Below, one piece after another: positions 21,741 through 31,885 of a DNA stretch of 64,000 bases; the first letter of the stretch is position 1, and the number at the start of each line of letters is the position of its first letter. The notes beneath the pieces were generated by a model. The model did not search any database and was not told the origin of the DNA. It was given only the letters and a program-made list of their open reading frames with translations. The translations under genes and the position numbers were made by a program. The stretch covers positions 47,269,969 to 47,333,968 of the forward strand of contig NC_052505.1 of NCBI RefSeq assembly GCF_014356525.2, given 5' to 3'. Source of the stretch: Nilaparvata lugens. Taxonomy: Eukaryota; Arthropoda; Insecta; Hemiptera; Delphacidae.

Positions 21741-24227
21741 TCATACGTGACACATTAGAAATCTACCTATTTCTTTCGCTCTTCTCCATCGGCTCTTATA
21801 CTGTTGACAGCTGGAATACAATGAATTGTTTCCAAAATCATTCACCCCTGATCTCCTTATCTCGGATCGAGTTTTCAATTCTCCTTTCCCACTAAATTCG
21901 CTACCGCTACGGCGATTTTCAATTGAATGAGTTACACTACAACCTGAGTTAGCTCTATTCGACTCGCCCCCCTCTCTATGAGGAAAACGTGACAGTACAT
22001 CCCGTACCACAACCTTACCCTGCCTATTCTCAATATTCAAAGCATTCCCCTGCTTCTCTATATTTTTAGGACAGGTATAAAGTTTAATAGATTCAACCCT
22101 CTTATGGAGCTTTACTCTTTTCCCGCTTACAGGAGCTTGTTCAGAGGTAGGTGAAAACTTTCCAAGTTTTCTTACAGGGGATTTATCTACCTTCTCCATC
22201 CCGGAGACAACTGATAATTTTCCCTCATCATCCCTACTCCTTAAGCGAATACCATGAGGCTGTAACTCTATTACAGCTCTCATATCACGGAGATTTTTCA
22301 ACCCTAAAACCATTCGCGATTTTATATCGGGTGTGATAGCTACTTTCCATTTATAATTTTTCCCACAAACAATAACCGGTAATATGGGCTCCCCTTCTAC
22401 TCCAAGCCGGTTAGCTACTTCAGAAGAGATAAATGTTTTCTCTGTCGTCGTATCAATTAAAGCATTGAGATCCATTCCACCTACTCCCACATGGACATAA
22501 ATCCCATCTCCATCACTCTCACTCTCCCGTCTCTCGCTAGCTACTGTAGCAACTTTTGAGATACAAGACTTAGACATCTCTTCACCTTTTGAGCTACCTG
22601 TTACTCCGCTATCAACTATACTAGGTTCCCACTCTTCAATTCTATCACGCATTTGAATATTCATATTATGATGCTTCATAAATGACATACCCAATAACAC
22701 ATCGTGGGAAAGCCCCTCTACAACTACCGGTTGAAATGAAACTAGAATATTTTCTACTTTTAAGTTAGTTATAATTTTTGTGGAAAAATTATTATACTTC
22801 CCATTAGTTAATATTTTATGGTGACTACAATTTTCTTTTCTTACACACCCTACGTTCTCTAACACTTTAAGAGCTTTTCCACTAATACAGGATACCTCTA
22901 CTCCCATATCTAATAGTGCAATAAATTTTTGCCCTGCAATTTCTACATCAATAAAAATGCGCTCATCCCCCAACTTTGACCTCGTACTTAAAACACGTGA
23001 TGACTTCACTACAGCGATACCTGATATCTTATTGGTTTGTGAGACACATTTACAATAATCAAAAATTTCTTTACACCTTTGACAACTAGAAATTTCGGGA
23101 CAATTCGACTTCCAATGCCCTACTTTATTACAATTCCAACACTTAGGCTCTTGTATTCCTCCTACCCTATTTTCTCGCGTTTTCGGTGCGGCTTTAGACT
23201 GAAAATCACTCCGTTTTTGTTCTTCACTTTTCGTGCTTTTCAGAGATAACCTCCCATTTCTCTCTTCGGCACGAATCGCCTCATACTCTCTGGTTACATC
23301 TAATAACTCATCTACATTTTTAACCCCTGCACTACGAACATATAATTTATACCTCGGTAATAAATTTAAAAACAATCTTTGAAGCATCCTATCCCCCTCA
23401 TAACTACCTAACCGTCTCATTAAGGTAAGCAAGGCTTCGGCATACTCATCAGCCGGTTCGCCCTCCCTCTGCTTCCTTGCAATGATCTGACTCTCAAGGT
23501 CGTTACTATAAGAATGAGGATAATAACGGAGTTTAAATGCCTTTACAAAATCAGCCCACGTCCTCCACTGGGAGCGACGATTCCGCATCCAAAGTAGGGC
23601 CCCTCCCTCCATCAGCTCCGGCAGGGCTATAAGGGATTGCTCCCCAGAGATCCCATATGCGCCCTGGAGTTCCGCGAGCCTCTCGATGAAACTGGGAGCA
23701 TCCGATACACCATCAAAATGTAAATTCCAACTTCTTACCTTGTCGCAGACTTCTCCCTGACTATACGTGCCTGAAGAGCGGGACAGTGCCGGCTCTGTAC
23801 CTGGTTGAGAGGCAGCAGCGGTCCGGGATCGAAGGTGCTCGACCATCCTCCTCCTCAGCTCCCTCACAGTCCCCGCTGCCGACAGGCCGAGACTCTCTAG
23901 GTAGCCGACCGCTTCCTCCTTATTCAGCCGATACACCCACGACACTCTGGGGTCGGCTTCGCGTTCCGCGAGGTCCTCCCGGCGGACCGCCTGTACGACT
24001 TCATCATCCTGATGAGTAGTCTCTTCTCCGTGTACACTCATCGCGGATTGGGATTCACCTAAACCCTCTTCGCGATTTTCTTGGGCGCCAGACGTCTTAG
24101 CCCCACGATGGGAGACGTCAGTTTTATTAGCATGACCTAATCCACCCTCTAGGTTTCCTAATAATTGCGAAGTATTGCTACGACGCGGACTAGCTACAGT
24201 CGGGTATGGGTCGGGGTCGGTGACCAT
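21741..24227 (-). CDS. gag: Gag-protease-like protein of the LTR element, 828 aa
   Basis: The frame is intact. In order it shows: a charged N-terminus; a SAP-like helix pair (residues about 98-134, LNKEEAVGYLESLGLSAAGT); a retrotransposon Gag domain (about 166-318, with WADFVKAFKLRYYP); a CCHC zinc knuckle CWNCNKVGHWKSNC (363-376); a first retropepsin-like domain (about 421-525, active-site region FIALLDMGVEVSCIS, DMG at 440-442, and VLLGMSFM); a second similar domain (about 576-665, LNALIDTTTEKTFIS, DTT at 592-594, and MVLGLKNLR); and a C-terminal stretch with VVVRDVLSRFPHREG (739-753). Normal retropepsins have D-T/S-G, so both triads are altered and proteolysis is doubtful. The VVVRDVLSR motif resembles the end of a Gypsy RNase H domain, which suggests an in-frame loss of the polymerase. 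The ATG lies within the upstream repeat; the other repeat has ACG there. Its role should be packaging of the element RNA. Confidence 0.85.
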   Translation of the reverse strand: MVTDPDPYPTVASPRRSNTSQLLGNLEGGLGHANKTDVSHRGAKTSGAQENREEGLGESQSAMSVHGEETTHQDDEVVQAVRREDLAEREADPRVSWVYRLNKEEAVGYLESLGLSAAGTVRELRRRMVEHLRSRTAAASQPGTEPALSRSSGTYSQGEVCDKVRSWNLHFDGVSDAPSFIERLAELQGAYGISGEQSLIALPELMEGGALLWMRNRRSQWRTWADFVKAFKLRYYPHSYSNDLESQIIARKQREGEPADEYAEALLTLMRRLGSYEGDRMLQRLFLNLLPRYKLYVRSAGVKNVDELLDVTREYEAIRAEERNGRLSLKSTKSEEQKRSDFQSKAAPKTRENRVGGIQEPKCWNCNKVGHWKSNCPEISSCQRCKEIFDYCKCVSQTNKISGIAVVKSSRVLSTRSKLGDERIFIDVEIAGQKFIALLDMGVEVSCISGKALKVLENVGCVRKENCSHHKILTNGKYNNFSTKIITNLKVENILVSFQPVVVEGLSHDVLLGMSFMKHHNMNIQMRDRIEEWEPSIVDSGVTGSSKGEEMSKSCISKVATVASERRESESDGDGIYVHVGVGGMDLNALIDTTTEKTFISSEVANRLGVEGEPILPVIVCGKNYKWKVAITPDIKSRMVLGLKNLRDMRAVIELQPHGIRLRSRDDEGKLSVVSGMEKVDKSPVRKLGKFSPTSEQAPVSGKRVKLHKRVESIKLYTCPKNIEKQGNALNIENRQGKVVVRDVLSRFPHREGGESNRANSGCSVTHSIENRRSGSEFSGKGELKTRSEIRRSGVNDFGNNSLYSSCQQYKSRWRRAKEIGRFLMCHV

Positions 24228-26779
24228 ACTGACAGGTGGAGTTACCGGACCTACACTTCTCCCTCTATCCTGATTCTTTACCCTCTGCTTCTTTCGCGAG
24301 ATTTTTACTTTCAGGGGAAGAGTGTTTGCCCGTGCCGTTGCTGGCCGATTCGGCCCTCGGCCTTTGGAATACAGGGTGGGTGTTAAGGGAGATTAAGATT
24401 ACCCTATACAAGGAGACGGATCTGACTATCAGATCCCTACCAATAATTCTATTTATAAAGGTAGTACGCAATCTGAACCAACTGCGAATTGACGGCAAGC
24501 AGGCTGTACCTGCATGCCCGGGATGTGGTTTTTCTATGGGGTTTAAGGTGAGGGCTATGGAGTAACGGTATGGCGGAACTATGGAGTTGTTAGTGATATT
24601 TAAGATATCGTCAAATAGGGCACGGTATAGGGTGTAAGCTATGGAGAATAGGGTGCAGGGTATGAGGTATACGGTATAGGGTGTAGGGAACAGAGAATCA
24701 ATAATAAGATTATTATTCTCTACAGCAAATAAATATCTGCTCAATAATCCGCAATCTGAGAATTGCGCTCTAGCTCTCAGCAAGCTGGACCTGCTAGCTA
24801 AATACAGTATAACAATTTCAATTATGTGGTAATTAAAGTTTAGAGGATAAGGTTTTAGGTGTAGGATTTCTGAATCGCGAGCCTGCAGCTGCGAAAGGAT
24901 TTTCAGCAATTCTGAAACTGCTAAACAGGATTTCCGCGCTAATCTGATGACTGCGCGCCGGTTATTAAGGGCCAATCTGTGACTGCCCTTAAGGGTATGG
25001 GAATCACTCTCAATCGTCCGAAACGCTTTTAAATTAATAGTCAGTATGTCGACTATTATGAGAGGATAGAAAAGATTTTTCACAGACACAGTCTGTAGAA
25101 TAATATCGGGAAGACAACAGTCTGTCGTTGTCAGGGTAGGAAAGGATTTTTCCAGGATTTTCCACAAGGAAAATATCGAGTCAGAGACTCCTAATTCAGG
25201 AAAAGATTTCAATAGACTTTTCCAAGTAATTGCCAGTCTAAGGACTACCACAAGATCGACCTCTAATTTGCAACTGAGATCACGGGAAAATTCGTGAATT
25301 TTCCACAGGGAAAACCAGCAAATAATATTTGCTATTAAAGAAGACATGTTTCTAAGAATTTTAGAAAGGATTCGCGGGTCTGAAAACCCGCGACTAGGAC
25401 GATCTCGAATCTGAAACTGAGATCAGGAAGGATTTTAACACAGGAAGAATTAAGAGAAAGAAAGAGAAAGGATGCCGCAGTCTAGAAACTTCGGCGAGGA
25501 AGTCCTCAAGCTGTACCTGAGAGCTGGAAGGATTTTAGAATAAGGAAAGTGAAGAGAAAGAAAGAGAATGGACGTCGCAGTCTAGAAACTTCGACAAGGA
25601 CGAACTCAAGCTGCACCTGAGTTCTCTAGGAAAAGGATTGGACTTTTCCTACTTGGAATACAGCAAGTCAGAAACTGCTAAGCGAATTTAAAATACAGGG
25701 CCACTCTATAGTATGAAAACTAAGCAAAGAAAATTTACCATAAATGATAATAATCTCTCTACAAGGATAAAAATTAATTGAGAAAACTTTTCTCAAAAGG
25801 AACAGGGATTTTCCCACAAGAATAAAAATTAATTGAGAAAAACTATTCTTTAAAAGGACAGGGATTTCCCTACAAGAATAAAAACTCAATGGAGAAAAAT
25901 TACTCTTTAAACTAAAGGCCACCTTACTACAGAGAAGGAGAAATATATGGACTACTAGTCCTGACATACAATTACCTGAATCGACGTGGATACTGATACG
26001 GAGAATAGCGAACCGATTCCCACTTCCCGTATTATAAGTTAATTAAAAACGTCGTGAAGCGACAGAGACAAGACTTAAGAATTAAGCCCTCAAAAATAAT
26101 CCGCTATAAGAGCCTAGCTAAATTCCCCACTCAACTATTTGTAGCACAAATTCGAGATCCCTTACAGGTTTCAAAACCAAGGATAACTCGTTCACCCCCA
26201 GTGATACGAATTTAGGAAAAATAACCAACAAGAAAGAAAATCCCCCAGGAAGTTCTATCTTCAAATACAGTCGGCAATTCGACATACAATATTCCATTCA
26301 CTAAAATACAGAATAGAATATTAACCCTCTAATACACCACTATTAGGAGCGCCGCTTGGAACGCAGCCGTACACAAACCCGTTCACCGAACAACTGCCCT
26401 CTCCCAGGTCTTCTTGAAGCTGCACCGGGTCGCTGAAAATTAGGAGGCCGGGGGAAAAGAGCTTCCTGACCAATGAGAGTCTGAAAAGACGATCACGCCA
26501 CTGGTCATGTGACGGGGGTTTGACTCAGCTGCTCCTGATGCTAAGGGTGCAGCGAATGATGACACTGATACTAATTGCTACACTAATTCAGGCCGGTAAA
26601 CAATATTTCCATTCCAGAAATTTCATGAAGAACGATACCAACCCGACTCGGTAGCCGCTTATCGTTCTGATGATACGAATGCTGCTAATTCATAGGGATT
26701 GGCGACGATGGTGATGATGTGCATGTACACAACTGCAAATCTAACAAAATATATCCGGCAGTCGATCCTATTCCTATTC
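24183..26779 (-). repeat. Upstream (5') long terminal repeat of the Gag element
   Basis: About 2597 bp, about 98.5 percent identical to 18933-21524. Transcription of the gag frame would start in it on the minus strand. The first 15 codons of the gag frame (24183-24227) lie inside the repeat. A 360-residue open frame (24265-25347) is present, but it is split in the sister repeat by a one-base indel and its composition does not look like a protein; I treat it as a chance ORF. Confidence 0.75.
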
Positions 26780-27282
26780 TAAAATAGAATAAATTCGCTA
26801 ATTCTACACTAGACGACTGCTCTCCATCCGTCACAAAAATTCACTTTGTGACACTCTTATACAACATGTTCTCTTATGGGGATAAAAAGTAATTCTTCTA
26901 CAAATAATGACAACTCATGAAATCATATCTCCTTCCAAGAGAAGCTGGGAATAGCAATTCTCTACAGAAAAAGTTTGATAAGTACCTACAAGTCATCAAG
27001 CAGATTTCAGTACACCTTCTTCTTCTTCTTACCACATTTTCTAATAAATTTTAAATGTGATTTCCATGAAGAATGAAATAATCAATTTAATAATCCTATA
27101 ATTTATGATTTCAGGATACATCATGATTTTTGGTGAACAAAATAAGAATTTGAATGTTGAAAGAGTCTATTTATGAAGAAGTGAAGATAGTGTTGAGCAG
27201 AAAAAAACTCAAATCAAGAACCCATAAATTACATTTCTGATGAATTCCATTATCATAATACAGAGTGGGTGAAAAGTCCGAG
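26780..27282. other. AT-rich intron, nothing recognised
   Basis: Short ORFs only. A TTCTTCTTCTT run is at about 27018. No element ends are apparent. Confidence 0.4.
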
Positions 27283-27545
27283 AACGGCTTAATATCTCAT
27301 ACACATAGGGAATTTGACGGTGGGTGTGATTGGGGTTCCTACTCAAATTGAAAATACTACTTTATGACTTTTAAAATCTGGGCCAACATCTTGGATCAGC
27401 CATTTCGAATGCAACTTTATTTTTTTTTAATGAGAAGGTGGTCATGCAATACATGATTTCGATACGGAATTTCAAGAAAAAAATGAATGGTGAAAACCAC
27501 ACATTGATATCTCAAACCGTTCCGAAGATATTCACATTATTAATC
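27283..27545. repeat. Dispersed repeat related to 7350-7545
   Basis: Shares ordered blocks with 7350-7545 (ACATGATTTCGATAC, TGGTGAAAACC, GATATCTCA). It directly abuts the Gypsy relic at 27540, and a second partial piece (GTGATTTCAAGGTGGGTGTG) occurs at about 27616, so the relic and this repeat have been shuffled together. Confidence 0.5.
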
Positions 27546-29050
27546 AATACGGTACCTTTTAAAGCAGAAAGGAGAGAAAAAAGTATTAGAATGGCTTAGT
27601 ATCTTATAAAAATGTGATTTCAAGGTGGGTGTGATTGAGGATAAACAAATAAAAGACAGACCACTAAGCACAATATCCATTAATCTCTCAAATGTTGCCG
27701 GTTCATTAGTAAGACCAAATAGCATGACATTCTTTCAGGTCTTGTCATGACCAGCACTTCTGAAAAAGGTGGTAGAAGTTCCTCTTCTATTGAAAACAGT
27801 CTTATTCCTGTTCTATTGTTTTGTTTTCCTGGTGATTTAAATGCAAATATTAATTATCAAATTTAATAACATTCTTGGAGATATCAATTAAAAATGTATG
27901 TACTCTCTCATAAGATCTAGGCCTAAAATGGAATCATCGATTATATTGATGCAACGAAAACAGTAGCTCTTATTCACTTTCGACCAAGATATAAGACAAT
28001 GTCAGCTTTTCCATGTACAGGGACTTTTTCTCCAGAAGCAGTTTGAAGTACAAATTTTCTTTCTATCTGTTTAACTATTAAACAATCAATCAAATCTGTA
28101 TGTATGATTGATGATGCTGCTCCTGTATCACTGTTTCCCTTCAATTGATCAATTTGTGTGCAAGCTGTTCCTATTCCTTTTAATCATAGTAACACTAACA
28201 ATTATTGGTAGCATAGGTCTCATTGGTAGCAGCTGACATTCGCCTCCCAATGTTAGCTGAAATTAGTTTTCCTTCTGTTCATTGTTGTTTAGTGAGTTTG
28301 CTACTGACTTATTTTCCGTAGGAACAACTTCGCAATATCTCTTCAAATGCCCTACTTTTCCATAGTTCCAACATCGATTTTTCCGTTTTTGTTGAGAAGA
28401 CCATATATTTGTATATGTCCACTCTCTTCACACAGCCAACACTCTACATTGTTGTTAGTTTGTGTCACCTCATCCGTATATAGTACTCTACTCTGGCAAG
28501 TTGGTAGTACAGCATGGACTGCTCTCTTAGCAGCATCCAATGTCAGAGCTTGGGTAAGTGCAGACCGCATATTAAGATGGTTCACAATCAACAATGACCT
28601 CTCTATTTCGTTATCACGAATCCCATCTATGAATGTTTGCGTGGCTAAAATTTAGAATATTAACAATAAAATTGTTATTATTATTGTTATAATAATTATT
28701 ATTATTATTCAACATTTAATGTTGTTGAATATCGACTGGTGCAGAGATATAAGCAATTTGAGCCAACTGCTCTACATCAGCTCCAAATTCTTGCAAATTC
28801 TCACCATTTCTTTGAGAACGATTTTCCAGTTGACACCTGTATACGTTCTGTAAGTGGCTATCCCCATAGCGTTGTTCTAGTGCTAACATTAATTCATCAA
28901 AATCTAATTTCTCACTTGATGAAGTTTTCAATAGGTTAGCAGCTTGCCCTGTCAAGGCTAACGTCAAATGTACAGTTTTCTCTTCATTGATCCAATTATT
29001 AAAAATGTAGCCGCTGCTTCGAATTGTATTCTGAAAATGTTCCAGGAAGA
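27540..29050 (-). pseudogene. Decayed Ty3/Gypsy-type retroelement (gag, zinc knuckle, protease, RT start)
   Basis: Four pieces lie on the minus strand in the correct order. Gag: 28967-28716, with LALEQRYGDSHLQNVYRCQL. Nucleocapsid: 28594-28352, with CWLCEESGHIQIYG, in which the final Cys of the knuckle is lost. Protease: about 28135-27900, with DTGAASSIIHTDLI, followed by stops. RT start: 27725-27540, with the motif FGLTNEPATFERLMDIVL. Frames differ and stops interrupt, and the rest of RT, RNase H and integrase are missing, so this is a dead, truncated copy. Its protease keeps the normal DTG triad, unlike the neighbouring Gag element. Confidence 0.75.
28655..28725. repeat. ATT-rich simple repeat
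   Basis: A run of TTATTATTGTTATAATAATTATTATT-type trinucleotides interrupts the Gypsy relic between its gag and nucleocapsid parts. Confidence 0.7.
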
Positions 29051-29080
29051 ATGACGTTTTAATTTGGTGGTTTTACTTTT

Positions 29081-29214
29081 TACTTTCCTTGCCCTATTAC
29101 CATTGGTAAGGAAAGTATTGCTTTCCGAGAAAAATTAAGGTACCCCAATTTCTGAATTTCTATACGTTTCAAGGTCCCCTGAGTCCGAAAAAGTGGTTTT
29201 TGGGTATTGGTCTG

Positions 29215-29247
<33 letters not shown>

Positions 29248-29287
29248 TGTGTGTGTGGTGTGTGGTGTGTGTTGTGTGTGTGTGTGT

Positions 29288-29338
<51 letters not shown>

Positions 29339-29578
29339 TGTGTGGTGTGTGTGTGGTGTGTGTGTGTGTGGTGTGTGTTGTGTGTGTGTGTGTGGTGTGG
29401 TGTGTGTGTGTGTGTGTGGTGTGTGTGTGTGTCTGTGTCTGTGTCTGTGTCTGTGTCTGTGTCTGTGTCTGTGTCTGTGTCTGTGTCTGTGTCTGTGTCT
29501 GTGTCTGTGTCTGTGTCTGTGTCTGTGTCTGTGTCTGTGTCTGTGTCTGTGTCTGTGTCTGTGTCTGTGTCTGTGTCT

Positions 29579-29623
<45 letters not shown>

Positions 29624-30122
29624 TGTGTGTGTGTGTGTGTCTGTGAACACAATAACTCCATTCCTAATCAACCGATTGACTCGAAATTTTAAACTTAAGG
29701 TCCTTATATCATGAGGATCCGATAATAAAAAATTCAATAAAATTGAATTCAAAATGACGGGAAAAATGGCATATGATTACTAAAAAACCATGTTTTTTAC
29801 GATTTTCTCAAAAATGACTTGACCGATTTTTTTCAAATTCATACCCTGTATAGTTATTTATCAGCTCTATCAACTGGCATGAGTCTCCTTTCGGGGAAAC
29901 TAATGGGGGGTCCAAAAAAACATCGAATTTCACAATTTACACAAAGGAAAAAGTAGGTACTCTGAAAACAATTATATATACACATGTATAGAAGTCTGAT
30001 CGTAGTTTCAAATATGTTGCCGCCAATCGTCATTATCTTATTCCCTCAAATTATTCTCGTTTGAAAATGGGGCTTACAGTTCAATGAGCAAGGAAAGCTG
30101 TGTGAGTGTACCACACCAGATT
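29081..30122 (+). mobile_element. Family T element, full-length copy with very large TG tract
   Basis: The copy has the head hairpin (TACTTTCCTT ... AAGGAAAGTA, 29088-29119), GGTACCCCAATTTC, GTTTCAAGGTCCCCTG, a 430-base TG-rich tract (29215-29642), ACACAATAACTCC, the AATCAACCGATTGAC block, the TTTCTCAAAAATGAC block, GAGTCTCCTTTCGGGG, and the tail GCAAGGAAAGCTGTGTGAGT then ACACCAGATTTTT. It is non-coding and sits in intron 1. Confidence 0.7.
29215..29642 (+). repeat. Composite TG and TGTGTC microsatellite
   Basis: The tract starts as (TG)n broken by single G insertions (TGGTGTG), then turns into about 26 uninterrupted TGTGTC hexamers (about 29429-29587), then returns to (TG)n with two single CTG interruptions. 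All long frames over it are artefacts of the repeat. Confidence 0.95.
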
Positions 30123-30799
30123 TTTGATCTTGCTCTCGTTTAAACAAACTTTTTCTGTGTAACAAACTTTTAGCACGATTCTTCTTTTTAAATGATTCAA
30201 TCTCACTTCCGAAACAAATTTTGTAAATTTGCTTTTGTAATTAACACTTTATTCATGAAAAGTTTACAATATTGAACAAGATAAAAATAAAATACAACAT
30301 CATCTTTTAACATTATCTCATCAAACTAATTTTACTTGTAAACCTTCGTTGCTAAAACAGTCACCATATGACAACCGTGTTCATATGATTAGTATCCATG
30401 TAGGGCTTGCCTACATCAATACGTTCAACCAAAATATACAAAAATGAAGATTCATAAATTCTCTACCCTATTTTTTTCAGTGGAATTTTTGTGATATTCT
30501 CAACAGTTCCCGAAATATTCACTCTTGAATGTGAGTAATTGTTGAAATAACAGGGTTATATCCAATCTTTTGCTCTTTCAGGGCTTATAACTCTCCAACA
30601 ATGCATCGTAAAAATTAATGCTTATCGTAGGTTTGTAGAGCATTAGATTCTCTCTGAAATGATGTATTATTCCAACATGCCAAGTTTTCGTTTCATTATT
30701 ATAGCAGCTTCAATGTAGGGGGTGGAATTTTTAATATTGCAACAATTTCTACTCAGCGATTCTAACCTTCATCAGAGGGGATAAAGATGCGCACTTATG
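30123..30799. other. Intron 1, nothing recognised
   Basis: AT-rich sequence without credible exons or element ends. Confidence 0.4.
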
Positions 30800-31680
30800 C
30801 TATGTTTACCTTTCAACTAGTCCAAATTAAGCTGCCAAGACAAAAATTGTGTCACAGACACCCCTTCCAAATTTCGTTATCGAATGATCACTTGTTGCAA
30901 TACTGAACAAAAAGGGTACAGAATTTATCAAGCTTCATTTTTGTATAAATGATAATGTCGGTTGAACGTATTGTACAAGATGTGAGCATCGAAGCAAAAA
31001 GCTGAGAAAATCAACTTTTGAACCACCCTCATTTTCCTGGCACATGAGTTAGGATGGGGGACTTTTAAGATGTTCTCCTCCCAACTAGTCTCAACAAAGC
31101 TGCAAAGTCAAAAATTATGTTCAAAACATTCCTTTCAAATTCCTTTGTCAATTGGTCTATCGTTGAAAAACTGGAGATTTCACACTCAACCCTAAAGCTG
31201 CTGCAATAGGTAACAGTTGTAGGAAAATGCGTAAAAACGTAAAATTATACATCAAATTGAAAAGAATTCAATGCTCTATAACCTGATAATCAGCATGGAC
31301 TTTTCCCATCAATTTTAAAAAGTTATGAGAGCAAAAATGGAGTGAAACGTCTTTTTCAAAAATGTTACACCTTCAATAACGAATACCTCGAAAACTAGAA
31401 AAGATATAGAACAATTTTGTAAGATGAATATTGTAGGGAATTATGTAAGCTTTCATTTTGTGTATAACAATTATGTCCATAAGATACATAGCCTTCGAGT
31501 AATATGCGAGAAACCAAAAAATGGTAGCCTACCTCTCAACCACCCCAACCCCCTTATCACAGTGGGTAGTGGTGGGGACTTCTGATATGTTTACCTCCTT
31601 ACTACCCCAAGCAGAACTGCGGTTTCAAAAATTGTCTTCCAAACTTTCCCTCTATACCCTCGTTTGAGCATACATTGCCT
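30800..31680. repeat. Three diverged direct repeats
   Basis: A block of about 90 bases with the order TTACC/CTCC, CAACTAGTC or CTACCCC, AAGCTGC, CAAAAATT and then CC-TT-rich sequence occurs near 30805, 31070 and 31585. The copies are strongly diverged. They may be units of an old internally repetitive element. Confidence 0.4.
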
Positions 31681-31741
31681 GGGCTAAATATGTTTAAAAA
31701 AAGTAGAATAAATTGATATTGATAGCTTGAATTGAACTTAC

Positions 31742-31885
31742 CTTCAGTTCTGTTTGATCAGGATCGGTTGTGGGTTCAATCAAGTAGAATACGTATTTAT
31801 TAGGCTCAAAGTCATTTTCTATAATTTCCTCATTTGGATAAAGATGGTGAAATCTGTCTAAATAGCTTCCATATTGATAATTCAT
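31742..31885 (-). CDS. Exon A: first coding exon candidate
   Basis: The exon is 48 codons on the minus strand, from an ATG at 31885 (MNYQYGSYLDRFHHLYPNEE ...) to a consensus donor CTGAAG|GTAAGT, ending in phase 0. Exon B starts in phase 0, so the two can be joined directly. The peptide is acidic and tyrosine-rich, with no signal peptide. The open frame has no stop immediately upstream, so the true start could lie in an earlier exon, and it is possible that exon A belongs to a different gene. The 17.9-kb gap to exon B is filled with mobile elements. Confidence 0.4.

Larger units (their letters stand above)
18933..26779 (-). mobile_element. LTR-type element with 2.6-kb repeats and only gag-protease (TR-GAG-like)
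   Basis: Two direct repeats of about 2.6 kb (18933-21524 and 24183-26779) flank a 2.66-kb interior that holds one long minus-strand frame coding a Gag with zinc knuckle and protease-like domains. There is no reverse transcriptase, RNase H core or integrase. By eye I count about 39 differences between the repeats, so they are roughly 98.5 percent identical. The arrangement matches terminal-repeat retrotransposons with a GAG domain, described in plants. The repeats do not show clear TG...CA ends, and no primer-binding site or target-site duplication was found, so a segmental duplication around a Gag gene is the alternative. The element lies in intron 1 of the candidate gene, same strand. Confidence 0.65.

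Noticed and set aside
23786..24019. Proline-rich plus-strand frame inside gag
   Set aside because: Shadow of the minus-strand Gag frame in GC-richer DNA.
18933..26779. Clear TG...CA ends, primer-binding site and target-site duplication for the LTR element
   Set aside because: I looked at both repeat ends and the flanks (18925-18932, 26780-26790) and found none that convinces, so I left the termini as the limits of identity.
29080..29752. Long His/Thr, Cys/Val and Asp/Thr repeat proteins
   Set aside because: They are translations of the TG and TGTGTC microsatellite in all frames, not genes. The same holds for 9302-9673 and 58879-60295.
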